From: Ostrinia nubilalis
Taxonomy: Eukaryota; Arthropoda; Insecta; Lepidoptera; Crambidae
NCBI RefSeq assembly: GCF_963855985.1
Contig: NC_087099.1
Location: 14,600,001-14,664,000, forward strand
DNA: 64,000 nucleotides
Reading direction: 5' to 3'
Shown here: positions 1 to 29,733 of the stretch, piece by piece
Position numbering within the stretch: the first letter of the stretch is position 1
How the letters are laid out: the number at the start of each line of letters is the position of its first letter
Notes under the pieces: generated by a model
The model's database searches: none
What the model saw: only the letters and a program-made list of their open reading frames with translations
Told to the model about the DNA's origin: nothing
Position numbers and translations under genes: made by a program

Positions 1-117
1 ATGTTGTTAGTTATTATTGATCAGTTAGAAAACTTTCAAAAGGATTGGTGCTTATAAATACTTTTCTTTCCATGAATATATTTGAAAGGATTTCACTCAA
101 TTTTGTGTTATTTACAG

Positions 118-1439
118 GAAGGAAAATGGTGAATTCGAAGCCTTGGATCTGACTGCATACTCATCCCCACCAGACTTGCCCGATGTCATGAAGTCTCAGG
201 AAACCAACGGCCAGGAACAGGTAAAGTCTTCATAATACACACTTTAAACTTATAATATATCTTTGTCTTAAGACATCCTAAATCCTAAAACAATAAAAAA
301 TATATTTTTTTTTGCACATCAATAGCCCTCCTTGCAACTTATTTTATCAATTGAATTAGTCCAAATTTTGGAATTGAAATTAGAGGTAATTCTATAATCA
401 AATTAAATTTTCTTCAAAAAAAGAAGAGACCTCAAAATATTTGTAGAAATAAAAATAAAATGGTAGGTATCAACTTGATCTGCAGCTGGTAGAAAACCAG
501 TTGATTGCTTTGTTGACTCCAAAAGCAACATTTGTAGCTATGAATGTTTTTGTTTGGATCTTCTATCCATTTAGCTGTAATTTTTATCATTGTAATTATA
601 ATATAGACTCCACAATCAATGGATTATACTTTACTTTTAAGATCTGACAATAAAGTATAATAAATAAGAAAGAAATATAATCCAAAAGATTCAATGATAC
701 TTTTCTATTCTCCATAGAATGAAATAATGAAAGAAGACTGATTTTAAATTATTACTAGGACCCTCCTCTCTCTGTTATTCCAATTCAAAAACTGAAATAA
801 ACATGTTTAGGATGTGTTTATGTTAATGACATGCTAATATTCTTTTCAATGCTTGTGTTCCATTATTCATAAGATACTATGCATTGGAGACTAATGTTGT
901 AATACATTAATTATCTCAATTTGTCTTTCTGAGCAAGATAGTGATTATGTTGAAAATAATCCTGCTTGTTTACTGCATCAGATTAACAACTGATATGATT
1001 CTATTTTAATCTTTCTTTTGTTCTAGTGCAATGTTGATTACAGATAAAAAAATGTGGTATTATTAATTGAAATACTAAAGTCTAATTCATGACAACATTT
1101 AATTGCTATAAGACCAAAATATTTATAAGTCTTATGTGTTTTATTTAAGTCTTTTTATTATTTAGGGTTTTGTTTAGCATTCCAAAATGTGCACTGCTTA
1201 GTATTTAATTTGTAGCTGACACTGGATGAACATACTGATATTGGATATTTTTCACACAACTTGTTCTGTGTTGAAATCGCAAAATGAATTTTGCACATTG
1301 ATTGGAGATTTTAAATTACAATACTTTAGAAATAGTCCCCTAGGGTTGTACAGCAACTTCTGTTTTGTTATTGCTGAATAAAGTTTTTCTTTTCTTATTA
1401 TTATTCCATGGTTTTCTTCCACAGATGGACCAGCACTAA
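118..1439 (+). CDS. 3' end of an unrecognised gene (last two coding exons)
   Basis: Two exons are visible. Exon 118-220 follows a TTTACAG acceptor and stays open in only one frame, giving ...DLTAYSSPPDLPDVMKSQET... (excerpt); it ends at a GTAAAG donor. After a 1.2-kb AT-rich intron, exon 1425-1439 follows TTCCACAG and adds MDQH and a TAA stop. The phases agree (both junctions phase 0 at the second intron). The 3' end of the protein is acidic, Pro/Ser/Gln-rich and looks disordered. I do not recognise the family; the rest of the gene lies upstream of the window. Seen: splice sites, open frame and stop. Inferred: that these are coding exons of one gene. Confidence 0.6.
221..1424 (+). other. intron of the 5' partial gene
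   Basis: AT-rich sequence between two matching splice sites. I see no gene or recognisable repeat in it. AATAAA near 1376 is just upstream of the acceptor and is probably not used. Confidence 0.5.
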
Positions 1440-2156
1440 GCGCCGGCGATGCTCACTCCACGCCGCCGGCCGGGCGGTACTTTAAACTATATTTTTTTGC
1501 ATATGAACATATTTTGTTAATAATTTATCGACGATATGTGTTCGATTTTAACAATCTGTTATGTCTACACATTTCTTTGTAGTATTTTTGTGATGCTTTG
1601 TACGATGGAGTGTAGCGCTTTTGTAGTTTGTTGCTCTACGAAATTCGAAAAACAATAGTTATGATGGTTTGTCCTTCTCGGACGTATTAATGTATTTTGT
1701 AACGATCGATGTTGGTGTTTGAGGCCGAACACACACTAAAGTGACGATGTGCGGGTAGTCGTCGGAGTAAAGTTATTATTATTTTCTCAACAACGAATAA
1801 CGGGTTAGCTGCATTCGCAGATTATTAGCAGTGGGCGATGATATTTTAAAGATAGAAATGTCGCCAAAATTAAAGCCTCGCGACGTTTACTAAAAATCGC
1901 TCATTGTATCTGCGATAAGAAAACTAATTTCGGTATTAGACTGAAGAGGAATTGATATTTCCCTTCTCTTACGTTTAAGGCTTAGGTTCAATGTATACTA
2001 GATCATTCGCGCGGTCGCTTCCCTGTGCTGTCATTTTAGTGTGTGCCCGGCGTAAGGTAAGGCAAGTAGCGGCGGTGTACATGGAATGAGACCGCCATAG
2101 TAATCGCTGTAATTCGGCACTTGGGACACGTGAAAACCTGAATTTTGGGCTAAGAC

Positions 2157-2318
2157 TCCCCGCACACTACAGATTTTTAGTCGACCCATAGTTTGCTCGG
2201 CTTCCATTTGTATGAGGAATGCTGAAACCAAATCGGTGTAATGTGCGTACTTCCGTACATTCCGTTCCGTAACAGACCAACCAAACTCTCGGCCGATAAA
2301 AAGTCTAGTCTGCGGGGT
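2157..2318. repeat. hairpin MITE, same family as 26619-26797
   Basis: Imperfect inverted repeat whose left arm (CGCACACTACAGATTTTTAG) is answered by a right arm reading AAAAAGTCTAGTCTGCGGGG. Internal order (GATTTTTAG, TTTGTATGA, TGTGCG) matches the element at 26619-26797. It contributes the spurious minus-strand open frame at 2031-2366. Confidence 0.5.
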
Positions 2319-5178
2319 GTCTAAATGTTTGCAATAACGGCACTGAAATAGGGTTGTACCAGCCAAAACGGGACTGATAGATTCGTACGAAAGTCGGTAA
2401 TTTTATTTATTATAGAAGCGTTTTAGGCCTCAGTCGGGTGTCACGCGTCGCAAGCGCCGCTGAAGGGCAGCACGGTGCTGACTGCCCTCGTTCTCTCGGA
2501 GCGGCACACGCATTTATTATTTGTTATCCTGTGTTTACCTGACGATTTGTTGATGTGTTTATTTGTACCTGTACAAAGAAATAAAATTATGGATCAGTGT
2601 ATAGCAATGTTTGATTTGTATAAATCATACGAAACCTTTCAAAATGGTGTTGGTCTTTGAACTATTGATAGTAGAGTTGCCAAATTATTCATTGTAAAGC
2701 CGTGTGTCGCCCGAGAACGCAACCTCTTGATTCCCGGCGTCGATGGAATACTACATTTGTCAATTGTATGACAACAGCTGTTTCTTTATTACCATTTAAG
2801 AATCGAAATGCAGCTCTAAATCTAAATTTATCTGACAATCAACGCACCAGGAATCAGAGGCTTACTTACATATTTATTGTAATAATCTTAACGTCACAAT
2901 AATCTTCACTCATCGTTATTGTGGCTCATTCACTACTAAGGCCATGACATTACACCATTGGTGACTAACCAGCTATACCAGTATCTCATTTTGTGAACTA
3001 TCATAATAAAGTAATATTTTTGCACTAAACGATTTGTAACGCGTTCTACTAACGCTGCGTCACGGCATTAATTTCGTTCATAGCTTTACGCTGATATCGA
3101 AAATTTTTAAATACCCTATATTTAAGGTATATTTTCGTGCATTGCGATCTTTCGCAGCAGCGTGTGATTCTGGCCCTATGGAAATGAAAAGCATTGCTTT
3201 TGGGAAGTGCGACGAACGCGCGCGGTCGCCATCTAAATCGGCGATGGACCGCAATGCATGGAAGTCCCTTCCCTTTAGGGAATCTTACCATATTATTCAT
3301 TGTCGATGGTTCTGAAGACAAAGTAACAACCGATCCGCTTCAAATCGCTTCCGCCGGCAAGCCAAAATATTAAAATATTGAATGCGTTAATTTAATATGT
3401 TTTTAAATCTTAGTTATTTTACAACTTCGTGACTTTTGAAAGGCGTTTTAACTTTATTGATCGAATGTTACTTTGTCTCCGTGCCTGGGTCCGTTCTTCG
3501 TGTCTGTACCTTGTTTTTCTTGTAAAAAGTGAATTCTCTGTAGTGTGCGACGCCTGTCGCGAGCGCATAAAGTCATTTCAATAGTTGTATAGTTATCCAC
3601 AGACGCGGCGAGCGGACGCGAAAACCTTTTAGCAATAGAGTAGGCGACCAGCTCACCGACGGAATAACTAAGGGATTGCCGGACACACTATTTTTCAACT
3701 TTATTGCCATGCAATAGAGTTCCAATATCAGTCGCCCTTGTGATGCAAATCAGGCCAAATCAGCGCAAGAATTAGGCCACATCAATGAAATAATAACCCT
3801 TATCATTTTACATCTAAACGCGCCGACTCTCTTGCTACGAGTTTTTCTAATCTTACATTATAATGTACACATTATAAATATGATTTTATTAAATTTAATG
3901 ATAACGGTATTTAACTGATGATAGTTTAGAATGAACTATAGATATTAGCTAACTTAATAGGGGTAAAATAGGGGGCTTTTTATATTCGTAAATCCAGATG
4001 ATTCCCGATTCTGTGACATTCGAAACATCTATGAAATCGAACATCTGTAGTTCCTCTAACGAAAGGTTGCTATTGTTTTCTTTTTCTATTTTTATGTAAT
4101 GTTTTCTAATGCACCTTTTTGATGTAAGATGTTCTGTATATTTTGGTTTGGGCTCGACTCCTCAAAGACCCACGATATACGGTGTCCTGCGTCGGCGCGG
4201 GCGCAGCGCGTGCGTCGCGCATAGTTAGTTAATATCCCTTAAATTATATTTCACAATTCAGATGTTCTACCAAATACAATTTTCCGTTTAAAATGTAATC
4301 CAAAAATAGAATAGTTGGGTATTAAGTGGTATTGCACTTATTGCACTGTAATATTATAGGATAGTGAATTAATGGGTCGCTCTAAAAGTCTGGACGGTGG
4401 GGCTTTGAATAGGATAACAGTTGTAAAGATTTTAAACAACTTTCAAGCCGCCGGCGGCTAAAGATGTGTTGTTTCATAGTCCACTCACGTGAGTGTAAAC
4501 GCTAACAGGAACTTGTTAAGGTCCGATTTTCCACGCTTATCGTAATTTCGGAATCAGAGCTTGCAAAAATGAAACTTCATGGTCAGTCATAAGTATTTAA
4601 AATCCCCGTGGCCCCTATACATTAACCGTATCGCCGTATTTTCACAAACTATCATGGATTTTGTGGAACCAAATAAATGTACGAAAATGACAGTGGATAA
4701 CATGTTTTGCATAGACACTAGCGCCGCAGTTGAGTGACCAACTTCGTGATAATCGCCGGTCTAATGTTACCCCCCGTCCGAACATGGCGCCCTTCTACCG
4801 GCCGCAGGCAGGTGTTACTTCTCATACTCAACTTTGCTGTGATGGTCCTTATCACCAAAGAAGTCTTACGGAGTTTCGTGGAACTAAAATTATAATCAAC
4901 TGAACTGTTGCTGTCAAATTAATCAAAGGCACTAGCCCATTCACTACGGGACTTCTTTCGTGAAAACGGACTACAAATCCTATAGTGGTGGAGGAACAGC
5001 GACTATATTACATATATGAATTTATTGATTTAACTAATAAGCGATTCTAGAGTCTCGCTGGTTTGAATGTTTTGTATACTACAAGAACAAAAAGTCGATT
5101 CAACGCGGTGGGACCTAGGAGAGAATACTAGTGTAGTGATTCTGTGCAAGTATGGAAGTCCACAATGAACCAGCAGAA

Positions 5179-5184
5179 AATAAA
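5179..5184 (+). terminator. AATAAA, candidate distal poly(A) signal
   Basis: AATAAA followed by a GT/T-rich stretch 10-30 nt downstream, the usual layout of an animal polyadenylation site. It is the last such signal before the MITE at 5298. Confidence 0.35.
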
Positions 5185-5297
5185 GCTGTTTTGATTTATT
5201 TTGACTTGTATTTATTTTCCTCCATATTCTCCATAAATGATAATATTCAGACCTTTATTAGGTAGCTATGAATAAGTTAATACAAGGGACGGACTAA

Positions 5298-5475
5298 GGC
5301 CCTTTTCACACGTCCCGGTTGCCGGCTAACCAGCGCCGGGTATCCGGTGGTGAAGTGTATGGGCATGGTACGTAGCTTTCACATGTTCCGGCGTAATTAA
5401 TCCGGCATGCCCATACACTTCACCACCGGGTACCCGGCGCCGGATAGCCAGCAACCGGGACATAAGAAAAGGGCC
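5298..5475. mobile_element. Harbinger-like hairpin MITE
   Basis: Nearly full-length palindrome of about 178 bp. The left end GGCCCTTTTCACACGTCCCG is mirrored by ...CGGGACATAAGAAAAGGGCC. Arms of about 70 nt pair, and the element is flanked by TAA direct repeats (5295-5297 and 5476-5478). A 3-bp TAA/TTA target duplication with GGCC-type termini is typical of PIF/Harbinger elements. It has no coding capacity. Confidence 0.7.
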
Positions 5476-5802
5476 TAACGGTCTCTCTCTGCCCGATGAA
5501 AGTTTGATTGAATATACTAGTTTGTGGGATAATAAAATAATAACATTTATTGGCTATTGCCTCCTATGTGTGTACATAGAAAGAAAGGATATAAATTTAA
5601 TGTTAGTGGTGGTGGTGGATGGTTGTTAGGCACGGTTTCCACCATGACGGAGCGCAGACTACTCAGATAGTGCCATCTAGGGTGTATTAAATAAACTAAT
5701 AGTCGTAAACCTTTATTAATCTGAGCGTTCGATTGACTTGACTTTTCGATTAATCGTTTCCGAAAGATTTATTTTTCGATTAATTAGCATTCGATATGGG
5801 CC

Positions 5803-6238
5803 GCTTTCCATTTCGGACGGTACAGACATGTACCGGGCCGGTTCTCCCCTATCCGTCCCCCGGACACGGCCTGAGCCGAGGTCCGAGCCTACCGTGGCGC
5901 CCCCAGGCCGCGTCCGTAGTCCCCTCGATCGGGCCCACTAGAGTAAGCCCGCCGTAGGCTGGACTTTGGTCCAACACCGCGGTGGGCAACCCTCTAGTTG
6001 GGTTCGCCACTGATCGGGTGCCTTATGCGCTCGATACGGCCCGATCGCGAACGTCGGTCTGCGACCGACGCGGACGAGCCTGGGCTTCGCTTCGCGAAAC
6101 CCACACTCGGCCTCGTCGGTACGCGCACCGACGATCGCCAAACGGCTAGAGTACCTTCTGTACTCGCCACTCTGCCCGGTGAAGCTGGAAAAACAACTCC
6201 TCAAGCTACCAGCGCGCGTCCCTTCAAAAAAAAAAAAA
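5803..6238 (+). mobile_element. GC-rich retroposed sequence with poly(A) tail and 11-bp TSD
   Basis: A GC-rich block of about 436 bp in AT-rich DNA ends in 13 A residues (6226-6238). It is bounded by a perfect 11-bp direct repeat, CGATATGGGCC, at 5792-5802 and 6239-6249. That is the signature of LINE-mediated retroposition. I see no tRNA-type A/B boxes and no convincing protein, so it could be a truncated LINE piece or another retroposed RNA. Confidence 0.7.
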
Positions 6239-6521
6239 CGATATGGGCCTTGATAAACAGAATCGTATCTCGCTAAGAACTTCGATGAAGAATCGATGAG
6301 ATTTGAACAATCGTTAATTTAGGCATCCCTACTACCTCTAATCCATATCTGTGCCTACTACTGTCATACCTGTCAAGTGTCAACAAATGTCAAAATAAAT
6401 GGTGTTTGTTGCCGAGCGTGGTCTTCTAACCTATAAAATAAACTAAAATAGCACAATTTTTGCTTTATTCCTGAAGTAATTGGATGCTTTGTAATCACAC
6501 ACGTGGGAAGTGACAAACAAA

Positions 6522-9500
6522 ATGGGAAAACGTAAAGGGAAGTGTGTCAAAAAGAATCCGGCTACCAAGGAGGCTTTGGAACCAGAACACCTTGTGAAAG
6601 CACCGCACTCGTTCGTAATTCACCGCGGGCAATGCAGCAGGCACCTCATGGATCTGACCAAGGACTTCAGGAAGATTATGGAACCTTTCACAGCTTCGCA
6701 ATTGAAGGTAAGCATTTAAGTTCGCACATTCACTCGAAGTACGCAGAACTGACGGCCGATGGGGCAGCAAGGTTCTGGAGTGGAGGCCGCGTACCGGAAA
6801 ACGCAGCGTGGACCGGCGACTTCATAAAGGTAGCAGGAGCCAGAAAGGCGCTGGACGCAGGCCGCTACCAACCGGGCAGTATAGAAAGCATTGGGGGAGG
6901 CCTATGTTCAGCAGTGGACGTCCTATGACTGAGATGATGATGATTTAAGTTCAGTAGTAACATCCTATGGTTGAAATGATGACAAAGTTTGAAGTTTTAC
7001 ATTTATCTAATATCGATAATACACTTTTAAACCTTACTCTTAAAATTTGTAGTAGTAAAATTATTTGAGCAAGACATATTTAATTTCAGGAAAGAAAAAA
7101 TAATACTCTTAAGGACTTCCTCTCGGTGTCGGGATACCTGCATGTGTCCCACATGATACTGTTCACGGAGACAGAGCTAGGAACATACATGAGGCTCGCT
7201 CGGCTGCCTCGAGGACCCACACTTACTTTCAGAATACACAGTGTAAGTATTCAAGTTATTTTAAGATGTTTTGATAAGACTGTCAGCATTTTTTTCTAAT
7301 TAAAGAAAGTAAGTTTTTATCTAGTCCAAAATCCTTATTTTTGGTTTTTCCACTAATCTATCTTGCTTCTGTTAGCTTAAAACAAATGAAGAAAATTCAA
7401 TTTAAATAATGCAACTTAGGGCTGTTTATTTCATGTAACTAAATTACAGTACAGCTGCTGAATTCTATAAAACTTTGTTATTATTTTCAGTACAGCCTTG
7501 CCCGAGATGTGATTTCCTCCCTAAAGAAACAGTACGTAATAATGAAGGCGTTCCAGAATGCACCACTGATTGTGCTCAACAGTTTCTCCGGAGAAGGCAT
7601 GCACATGAAGCTCATGGCAACCATGTTCCAGAACATGTTTCCCACCATCAACATTACCACTGTAAGGCTTTATTATAAATACATTTAGAATAGAAAATAA
7701 TATGTATGCACTCAAAATTACTGGTAACAATTTTAATCCAATCATAAATTCCTGTTATGGAATCATATGCACCATTGAAGCCATTTGACAGAATAATAAT
7801 ATTTTAAAACCCAGCCACATAATTTACTTTCTATTATGATGATAATGTTTTTAGGTGACTAGTGCAGCTAGAGAAGTCAAGTTAACAAAGAGTCAACCAT
7901 TAACCTACAATACTATTTCAGGTAAAACTTAAGAACATCCGTCGCTGTGTGCTCATGAACTACAACCCGTCCACAAAACTCATTGACCTCAGACATTATG
8001 TTATCAGAGCTACCCCAGTAGGACTCAACAAGGGAACTAAAAAGGTTAGTAATTTTTTAACTTATTTTATGACATTTTGCAAGTAAAACAGTACAGTTCA
8101 AGTGAAACAACACAGTTTGTGTTATCCTATATTGTATCATAATATTGTTATTTTTAAAGATATTATTTTATTCATTTAATTTGATTGCAGATGGTACAAG
8201 GGAAGATACCTAATTTAAATAGATGTCGTGATATGTCTGAATTTTTCGATAAGTAAGTAATATGTAATTCCTTAAACAGAAACACCAGTGTTAATGTACT
8301 TTTTCTAAATAATATTACAACTATTTCAATTACAGGGCTGGACTTCTATCAGAAAGTGAGTTTGAAGATGACCCAAACTCCCAGGTTGTGTTACCACAGA
8401 ATTTGGCATCCAGGGGTGCAACAGCAGAATCAAAATCAGCTATCAGACTAGTTGAGCTTGGACCCAGGATATCATTTCAACTAATAAAGGTATTGTATGA
8501 AAACTTTTAAGAGTATTCAATAAGTCCAATATTCAAAAATATTGTTGACAATTCTACTAATTTTAGATTGAAGATGGCCTGATGGACGGCGAAGTATTGT
8601 TTCACGAATTAATTGAGAAAACGGAAGAAGAGAAATTACTGATAAAGAAGAAAAGAGAAGAAAAAAGGCAAGTATCTCCGAGTAGCATTCTAGTCAGAAT
8701 ACCAAATATATTTCTGAAATTAATAAAGGAAAAAGTATAAATTTTAATTATGTTCGTATTTTTACAGGCGTCTGAAAGAAAAACGCAAGAGCCAACAAGA
8801 AGAAAACGTGAAGCGCAAGCAACAGGAAAAAGAGGAGCTGAAACAAAAAGCAACGGAAGGCATCAAGAAGAAGAAGGAAATGACTGAAAGTCAAAGGTAT
8901 GTTTGTTACATCGGCACCACACGGGTACTGCCAACATTCGTACCAACGTTGGTCGATAATTTAGTGAGGCGTTCAAACGTTGGCTTTCCTGTGCCGCCAA
9001 AGCCAACGTGAAGAAAGATGTTCCAACGTTTGGGGGCGCCAATACTATTTTCTAGATCCAAACGTTGGACGATTGCCGTTGTGACTTGGGACCAACGTGT
9101 GGAGCCGGACTATATGCGATAATATTAGGCGAGGTTTCCATCAAGGCGGAGCGGAGCGGATAAGTGTCGGGCGGAATATTTTTTCTATAGAATTTGACAA
9201 CAGCGGCGGCGCGGCGCGGAGCGAATCTGTGCGTAGCGGAGAAGTGAAAAGCCCTCTACCCGCCTTGGTAGAAAGAAACTAGGCCTAACTTGAATTTATG
9301 ATGTATCTATTTGACACTAACAAAAACGAATGCCATATTTCAGGCTGATGGAATTGGCAGCAGCCGAGTCTCAAAACGCAGACATGGAACAAGACGAAGA
9401 GAACGACGCGGACTATTACAGGGAAGAAGTTGGCGCGGAACCAGAAAAAGGTAAAATACCTATTTTAATAATTATTTTACAGTCAATCCTTGCTCTATTG

Positions 9501-9980
9501 TTTTGCTATGGTTTATCCACAAGCAGACACAGTGAGTGGATAATAACAACCTCATCATCATCAATCATCCACAATAAAAACCTATGATGTAATAAATAAA
9601 ACTTGCTTCCAGATCTTTTCACTGAAAACAAGAGGAAGCGGAAAGCCGACGACAACTCAGTTCGAGGATTCAAAAAGATGAGGTTAGATAAGAAAATAAA
9701 AAAGAAGTTCCATAAAAGCCAAGACACGGGTGATAAAGTCCAAAATCAACACAATAAAAAGGACGGTAGGAATAGAAAATTCCAGGACCAACAAGACGGT
9801 AGGAAGAAACCTTTCCACAGGAGACAGGATGATGGTAAAAGGAACAAACAAAATAATCAGAGAGGTGAAAAACCATTCAACAAACAAAAAGTTTTTGGAG
9901 GGAAATTCAACAAGAATAAAATGGGCAAAAGCAGGGAAGGCAAAAGTAAAGGGAAAGGCAAAGGTAAAGGTAGGAAGTGA
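6522..9980 (+). CDS. ppan: Peter Pan (Ppan/Ssf1-like) ribosome biogenesis protein
   Basis: Ten exons: 6522-6707, 7090-7242, 7491-7661, 7922-8044, 8191-8252, 8336-8489, 8567-8667, 8768-8896, 9344-9450, 9613-9980. They sum to 1554 nt (517 aa plus TGA) with every phase matching. The protein opens MGKRKGKCVKK, then the Brix-domain text PHSFVIHRG, LKDFLSVSGYLHVSHMI and RRCVLMNYN, followed by a Lys/Glu-rich coiled region and a very basic C-terminus. Brix proteins of the Ssf1/Ppan group act in the nucleolus in 60S subunit assembly and 27S pre-rRNA processing (family knowledge). The first ATG at 6522 has the conserved basic start; an in-frame GTG at 6510 is not needed. Intron 7 uses a GC donor. Introns 1 and 8 hold transposon pieces. 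Confidence 0.93.
6720..6945 (+). mobile_element. LINE 3' tail fragment in ppan intron 1
   Basis: Contains the degraded end of a non-LTR reverse transcriptase ORF (plus sense: GGACCGGCGACTTCATAAAG, GGGGGAGGCCTATGTTCAGC, CAGTGGACGTCCTATG), followed by GATGATGAT-type simple repeat. The same tail occurs at 16165-16580, 19240-19415, 24590-24660 and (opposite strand) 49200-49430. The encoded C-terminus ([10 protein letters not shown]..., best read at 49.3 kb) suggests an RTE-like element. Confidence 0.6.
8900..9291. repeat. two inverted-repeat elements in ppan intron 8
   Basis: The stretch 9126-9291 is a hairpin element with ends TTAGGCGAGGTTTCCATCAA and GGTAGAAAGAAACTAGGCCT around a GC-rich core. 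Upstream (about 8910-9110), CCAACGTTGG-type motifs repeat in both orientations, suggesting a second hairpin element. Both lie wholly inside the intron and do not touch the splice sites. Confidence 0.5.
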
Positions 9981-10006
9981 TTGATACCTATAAATTTATA
10001 TTTTAA

Positions 10007-10012
10007 AATAAA
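10007..10012 (+). terminator. ppan: AATAAA, poly(A) signal of ppan
   Basis: The first AATAAA downstream of the ppan stop (27 nt), before the transposon at 10069. Confidence 0.6.
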
Positions 10013-10068
10013 AATAATTTATAATTACAAAACTATTTTATTTAATCAGGTTTTCCTTAAACTAAATA

Positions 10069-10372
10069 CAGTAGAACGCCGATTATCCGAATTAATTGGG
10101 ACCGGGGTCGATTCGGATAATCGGACATAGACTGATAATAAAGAAAAAGCGTGTTAAAAACGAATTGTCACACATAGAATAAACTTTATTAACTATGTTT
10201 ACAGTTCTACAATAACGCTGAGTTGAAATAATTTAGACTCCTGCGAGTTCCAACTTGTTACAACAAAACAAAACAAAAATTATTTGGTTTTAATTTTTTA
10301 TATTACACTTAGGACCGATTCGGATAATTGGCAATTCGGTTAATCGGCGTCCGGATAATCGGCGTTCTACTG
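10069..10372. mobile_element. pogo/Tigger-like non-autonomous element
   Basis: Terminal inverted repeats CAGTAGAACGCCGATTATCC and (right end, reversed) CAGTAGAACGCCGATTATCC are identical over the first 20 nt. The element is flanked by TA (10067-10068 and 10373-10374). CAGTAGAAC... ends with TA target duplications are typical of the pogo/Tigger branch of Tc1/mariner. About 304 bp, no transposase. Confidence 0.8.
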
Positions 10373-10639
10373 TACATTGATTGAATTACATAATCATGTG
10401 ATTTTATAAGATTTTCAAAATAGAGACAAAATACCAATATGCTCAAGAGTTTAATTTACCACATAGCAAAGTTAATTGACCAAACTTAACTTTCTTTAAC
10501 CAATTATGGAATTCGTGGTAGATATGTGGTTGCTTCATACAACGTTACATTATTTTGTACATATTTATAAGGCGGAAATGTAATCGGTGAGGATATTATA
10601 ATTAAACATTAACATACGTTTTAGTTCTGAATGTGATCC

Positions 10640-10845
10640 TCTTCTAACACCAGGTTCGCCGGTAGGGATGCGCAGTAGCCGATAGGGCTTCCTGCTGAAA
10701 ATCAGTGTTGGGACATCCTACAAGGTGTCCCAACTAAAACTGAGCGGGCGCCCTGTTAACATGCATTTGTCTTTTTCGTTTTATTTTAACCATTGTATTG
10801 TCATAATGTGTGTTAATAAAGTTATTTATTATTATTATTTTTTCA
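10640..10845 (+). repeat. probable LINE 3'-end remnant
   Basis: A CCTGCTGAAAATCAGTGTTG-type hairpin-like sequence, then GTGTTAATAAAG and a (TTATTA) simple tail. This matches the layout of LINE 3' ends; a related layout (GCTGAAAACCAGCGCTGTC, then CAATAAACG and poly-T) occurs at 52085-52310. No coding sequence is left. Confidence 0.35.
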
Positions 10846-11104
10846 AAAGAATTTTGATCTCGACCGTAGTCGGCAGTAATGAAACAGGTACGGGATTATT
10901 ATTATTATTATATTAATTAAAAGTTAGTTATCAGAATCAATAAGAAAGATTTTAAATTTACCACAATTCGGAGAATAGACGTAGCTTCGTATTTACCAAG
11001 CACATAGTATAGTTTAATGTCACACAATCTCAAGTGACAATAACGCGACAGCCGAGTACCCATTACCTGGGAGTTGTACGTGATTATTCTCAAAACATCT
11101 CGGT
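10846..11104. other. intergenic between ppan and MCM3
   Basis: AT-rich sequence downstream of both convergent genes. I see no clear AATAAA on the minus strand close to the MCM3 stop and nothing else recognisable. Confidence 0.4.
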
Positions 11105-29351
<18,247 letters not shown>

Positions 29352-29733
29352 ATTTATATAATATTACTACAAAAAACAACAGAAATTTAAACAGAAACAC
29401 AACAAAAACCACACAACAACAATAAACGAAAATTAACTTTTTGACAGATTTAGCAGATTGACGAATTTGGCGCGAAACATATTTTTTTAAACATACGCCT
29501 AGTTTTAGAACAAAGTCATTTGGCCACGTTACCCAAGCCAAAAGTCAACCCCATTGATCGTTAAAATAGTATCAGTGACAGTGACATATTTGAATGAAAA
29601 AAAGTTAGTTTGATTTGGAGAAGTTGATTTCTTAGAAGACAATATAATTTTTTCTAATGTCTATTACGGTAGAGCAGCAAACGGATATGGATTAAGTGTT
29701 TTATCAAATATCTTACGGCGGCATATCATAACT
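29352..29733. promoter_or_regulatory. divergent promoter region MCM3 / OVCA2-like
   Basis: Only 382 bp separate the two start codons, which point away from each other, so the promoters must share this interval. It includes an AC-rich stretch and 5' leader sequence of both genes. GGCGCGAAA at about 29468-29476 resembles an E2F site (TTTSGCGC type on one strand), a common control element of MCM genes. That role is inferred from the motif only. Confidence 0.5.

Larger units (their letters stand above)
1440..5184 (+). other. probable long 3' UTR of the 5' partial gene
   Basis: About 3.7 kb with no convincing coding exon follows the TAA at 1437-1439. Several AATAAA signals occur (2580-2585, 3005-3010, 5179-5184). 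The last is followed by a T-rich stretch and precedes the first intergenic transposon, so it may be the distal polyadenylation site. One hairpin element (2157-2318) is embedded. The transcript end is an inference; the true 3' end could be at any of the signals. Confidence 0.35.

Noticed and set aside
2031..2366. 111-aa minus-strand open frame in the long 3' UTR.
   Set aside because: It overlaps a hairpin MITE, shows no domain, and lacks splice or start context.
5738..6276. Overlapping plus- and minus-strand frames of 67-92 aa in the GC-rich retroposed block.
   Set aside because: High GC lengthens frames by chance; the composition looks low-information and the two strands are equally open.
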